The translations under genes were made by a program, and so were the position numbers. From assembly GCA_037443545.1 (NCBI GenBank), contig JBBIOD010000006.1, positions 1 through 64,000 of the forward strand: DNA of 64,000 bases, in the 5' to 3' direction. Origin of the DNA: JASEGV01 sp037443545 (lineage in GTDB: Bacteria > Bacteroidota > Ignavibacteria > UBA10030 > BY39). The notes beneath the pieces are model-generated. The model was not told the DNA's origin and did not search any database. It worked only from the letters and a program-made list of their open reading frames with translations. Positions 62,902 to 64,000 of the stretch are shown piece by piece; positions within the stretch are counted from its first letter, which is position 1, and each line of letters begins with the position of its first letter.

Positions 62902-64000
62902 ATGTCTTTTTTCTCGAAATTGTGGAATCTAAAACTCCATCACAAAATTTTATTAGGGTTGCTGCTCGGTGCAATCTTTGGTGCAACTTTGAACGTCAGC
63001 AAATACGAATTAGAGATTACTCATAAAGAGAAAGAAAAAGAAAGATCGACGATTGTTAATAATTGGGAAAAAATTGAATTCGCCGACATCCAATCGCTGG
63101 AGGTGGTTCAAACTTTTGGGAAGGAGGACCAGCTAAAACTTCTGAACTATTTCCAAAGTCTCGATCAATCAGCAAAAACAAATTTACTTATGCTCGCTAC
63201 GATTAAAGCGACAGATCGAAGCGAAGCGGTTGTTACAACGCGGCAGCATTTTGAGAAGATAAAAAAAATTGAAAAAGTAAAAACTATTCCAATTTATATT
63301 AAGCCGATTGGCACCATTTTCATTCGTCTGTTGATGTTTATTGCGATCCCTTTGGTGTTTGCATCGTTAATTGTGGGTGCGTCGAGTTTGGGTAACATCA
63401 AGACGGTTGGGAAAATCGGAACGAAGATGATCACGATTTATTTTTTTCTGATTGCAATTGCGATTACGATAGGTTTGACGCTATCGAATGTAATCAGACC
63501 CGGCGAGAGGCTCTCGGAAGAAGCACGTGAAAAACTGTTAGTAGAGTTTGCTCCCAACATTCAAGTCAAGATGCAAGAGTCGGTAGAGCTTAATGTCCTC
63601 AACACAATTGTTAACATCGTTCCGACCAATCCAATCTCAGCTTTAGCGAATGCCGAGATGCTGCAAATTGTATTTTTCGCATTGATCGTTGGAATTACAC
63701 TCACAGCGATCCGCAAAGAAAAATCGGAACCCGTAATAAAATTCTTTGACGGTTTCAGCGATTTGATGATTAAGATGGTGGATTACATAATGAAGATTGC
63801 ACCGTTCGGAGTATTCGCACTCATCGCGGCAACGGTAAGCGAGTTTGGTTTTGATATTTTGCAAACACTTTTCTGGTATGCGGCAACACTCATAATTGGT
63901 CTGCTCATACATCAGTTTATCGTTTTGGGTTCAATGGTGAAGATTTTTGCGAACATCAATCCTGTAAAATTTTTCAGAGGCATCCGTGAGGTAATGTTGA
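62902..64000 (+). CDS. Dicarboxylate/amino acid:cation symporter, truncated by window edge, with extra N-terminal domain
   Basis: The frame is open from ATG at 62902 to the edge (366 codons). It begins LKLHHKILLGLLLGAIFGA (first helix), has the family's IYIKPIGTIFIRLLMFIAIPLVFASLIVGAS (second helix, about 131-160), and later AEMLQIVFFALIVGITL and DYIMKIAPFGVFALI, typical of GltP/DctA carriers that take up glutamate, aspartate or C4-dicarboxylates with sodium or protons. Between helix 1 and helix 2 there are about 100 charged residues (31-130), where family members usually have a short loop. The substrate cannot be read. The rest of the protein lies beyond the window. Confidence 0.88.
   Translation, partial: MSFFSKLWNLKLHHKILLGLLLGAIFGATLNVSKYELEITHKEKEKERSTIVNNWEKIEFADIQSLEVVQTFGKEDQLKLLNYFQSLDQSAKTNLLMLATIKATDRSEAVVTTRQHFEKIKKIEKVKTIPIYIKPIGTIFIRLLMFIAIPLVFASLIVGASSLGNIKTVGKIGTKMITIYFFLIAIAITIGLTLSNVIRPGERLSEEAREKLLVEFAPNIQVKMQESVELNVLNTIVNIVPTNPISALANAEMLQIVFFALIVGITLTAIRKEKSEPVIKFFDGFSDLMIKMVDYIMKIAPFGVFALIAATVSEFGFDILQTLFWYAATLIIGLLIHQFIVLGSMVKIFANINPVKFFRGIREVML

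Overview
The window looks like chromosomal DNA of a Bacteroidota/Chlorobiota-lineage bacterium, most likely close to Ignavibacteria. This is an inference from content: SprA and PorX of the type IX secretion system (T9SS), three secreted proteins with the C-terminal sorting domain that opens with NYPNPFN, a bacteroidete-type omega subunit, an S46 dipeptidyl-peptidase, AT-rich DNA and ordinary -35/-10 promoters. One 100-N scaffold gap lies at 36749-36848. No rRNA, phage, intact insertion sequence or CRISPR array was seen.

Layout. 1-5548: the tail of an XdhC-family gene, then a minus-strand run of a frameshifted T9SS esterase, mgsA, asnA, a glcD-type FAD oxidase and a DMT permease. 5634-8620: tRNA-Val(CAC) followed at once by a PyrR-type attenuator leader and pyrR-pyrB-pyrC. 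8713-14613: a candidate sigma-54 promoter ahead of a lipoprotein, a DUF4783-like protein, a 1279-residue NtrY-like histidine kinase and a PgeF/YfiH protein. 14614-20595: a tight minus-strand housekeeping operon (yicC, gmk, rpoZ, coaBC, udg, dnaB) ending in a lipoprotein. 20814-36236, plus strand: rqcH, a barrel protein, a decayed vapC, ruvB, a PPC-domain protein, an acylating aldehyde dehydrogenase with a microcompartment-type tail, a 3-methyladenine DNA glycosylase carrying a palindromic in-frame insertion, outer-membrane proteins and a RecB/AddA-like helicase-nuclease. 36891-61246, minus strand: a 1560-residue T9SS cargo protein, a GH13 lipoprotein, then an almost gap-free run sprA-porX-tsaE-tsaB-accD-panC-glmU(N)-hypothetical-lytR_C-rsfS-argS, preceded by an S46 peptidase. 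61356-64000: a T9SS cargo protein and a truncated dicarboxylate/amino-acid symporter with an unusual insert.

How the genes fit together. SprA (outer-membrane translocon) and PorX (T9SS regulator) sit in one probable transcription unit with tRNA-modification, fatty-acid, pantothenate and translation genes, and their likely substrates (esterase, BNR/SdrD-type protein, fibronectin-type protein) lie in the same window. The pyr operon carries the first enzymes of pyrimidine synthesis and its own regulator. MgsA and the glcD-type oxidase could be the two ends of a methylglyoxal to D-lactate to pyruvate bypass. 

No wholly new multi-gene system is evident. The strongest leads are the tRNA-pyr leader arrangement with an embedded leader peptide, the palindromic in-frame insertion in the DNA glycosylase, the microcompartment-like tail on the aldehyde dehydrogenase, the sigma-54-like promoter before the NtrY-like kinase, and the charged domain inserted in the symporter.
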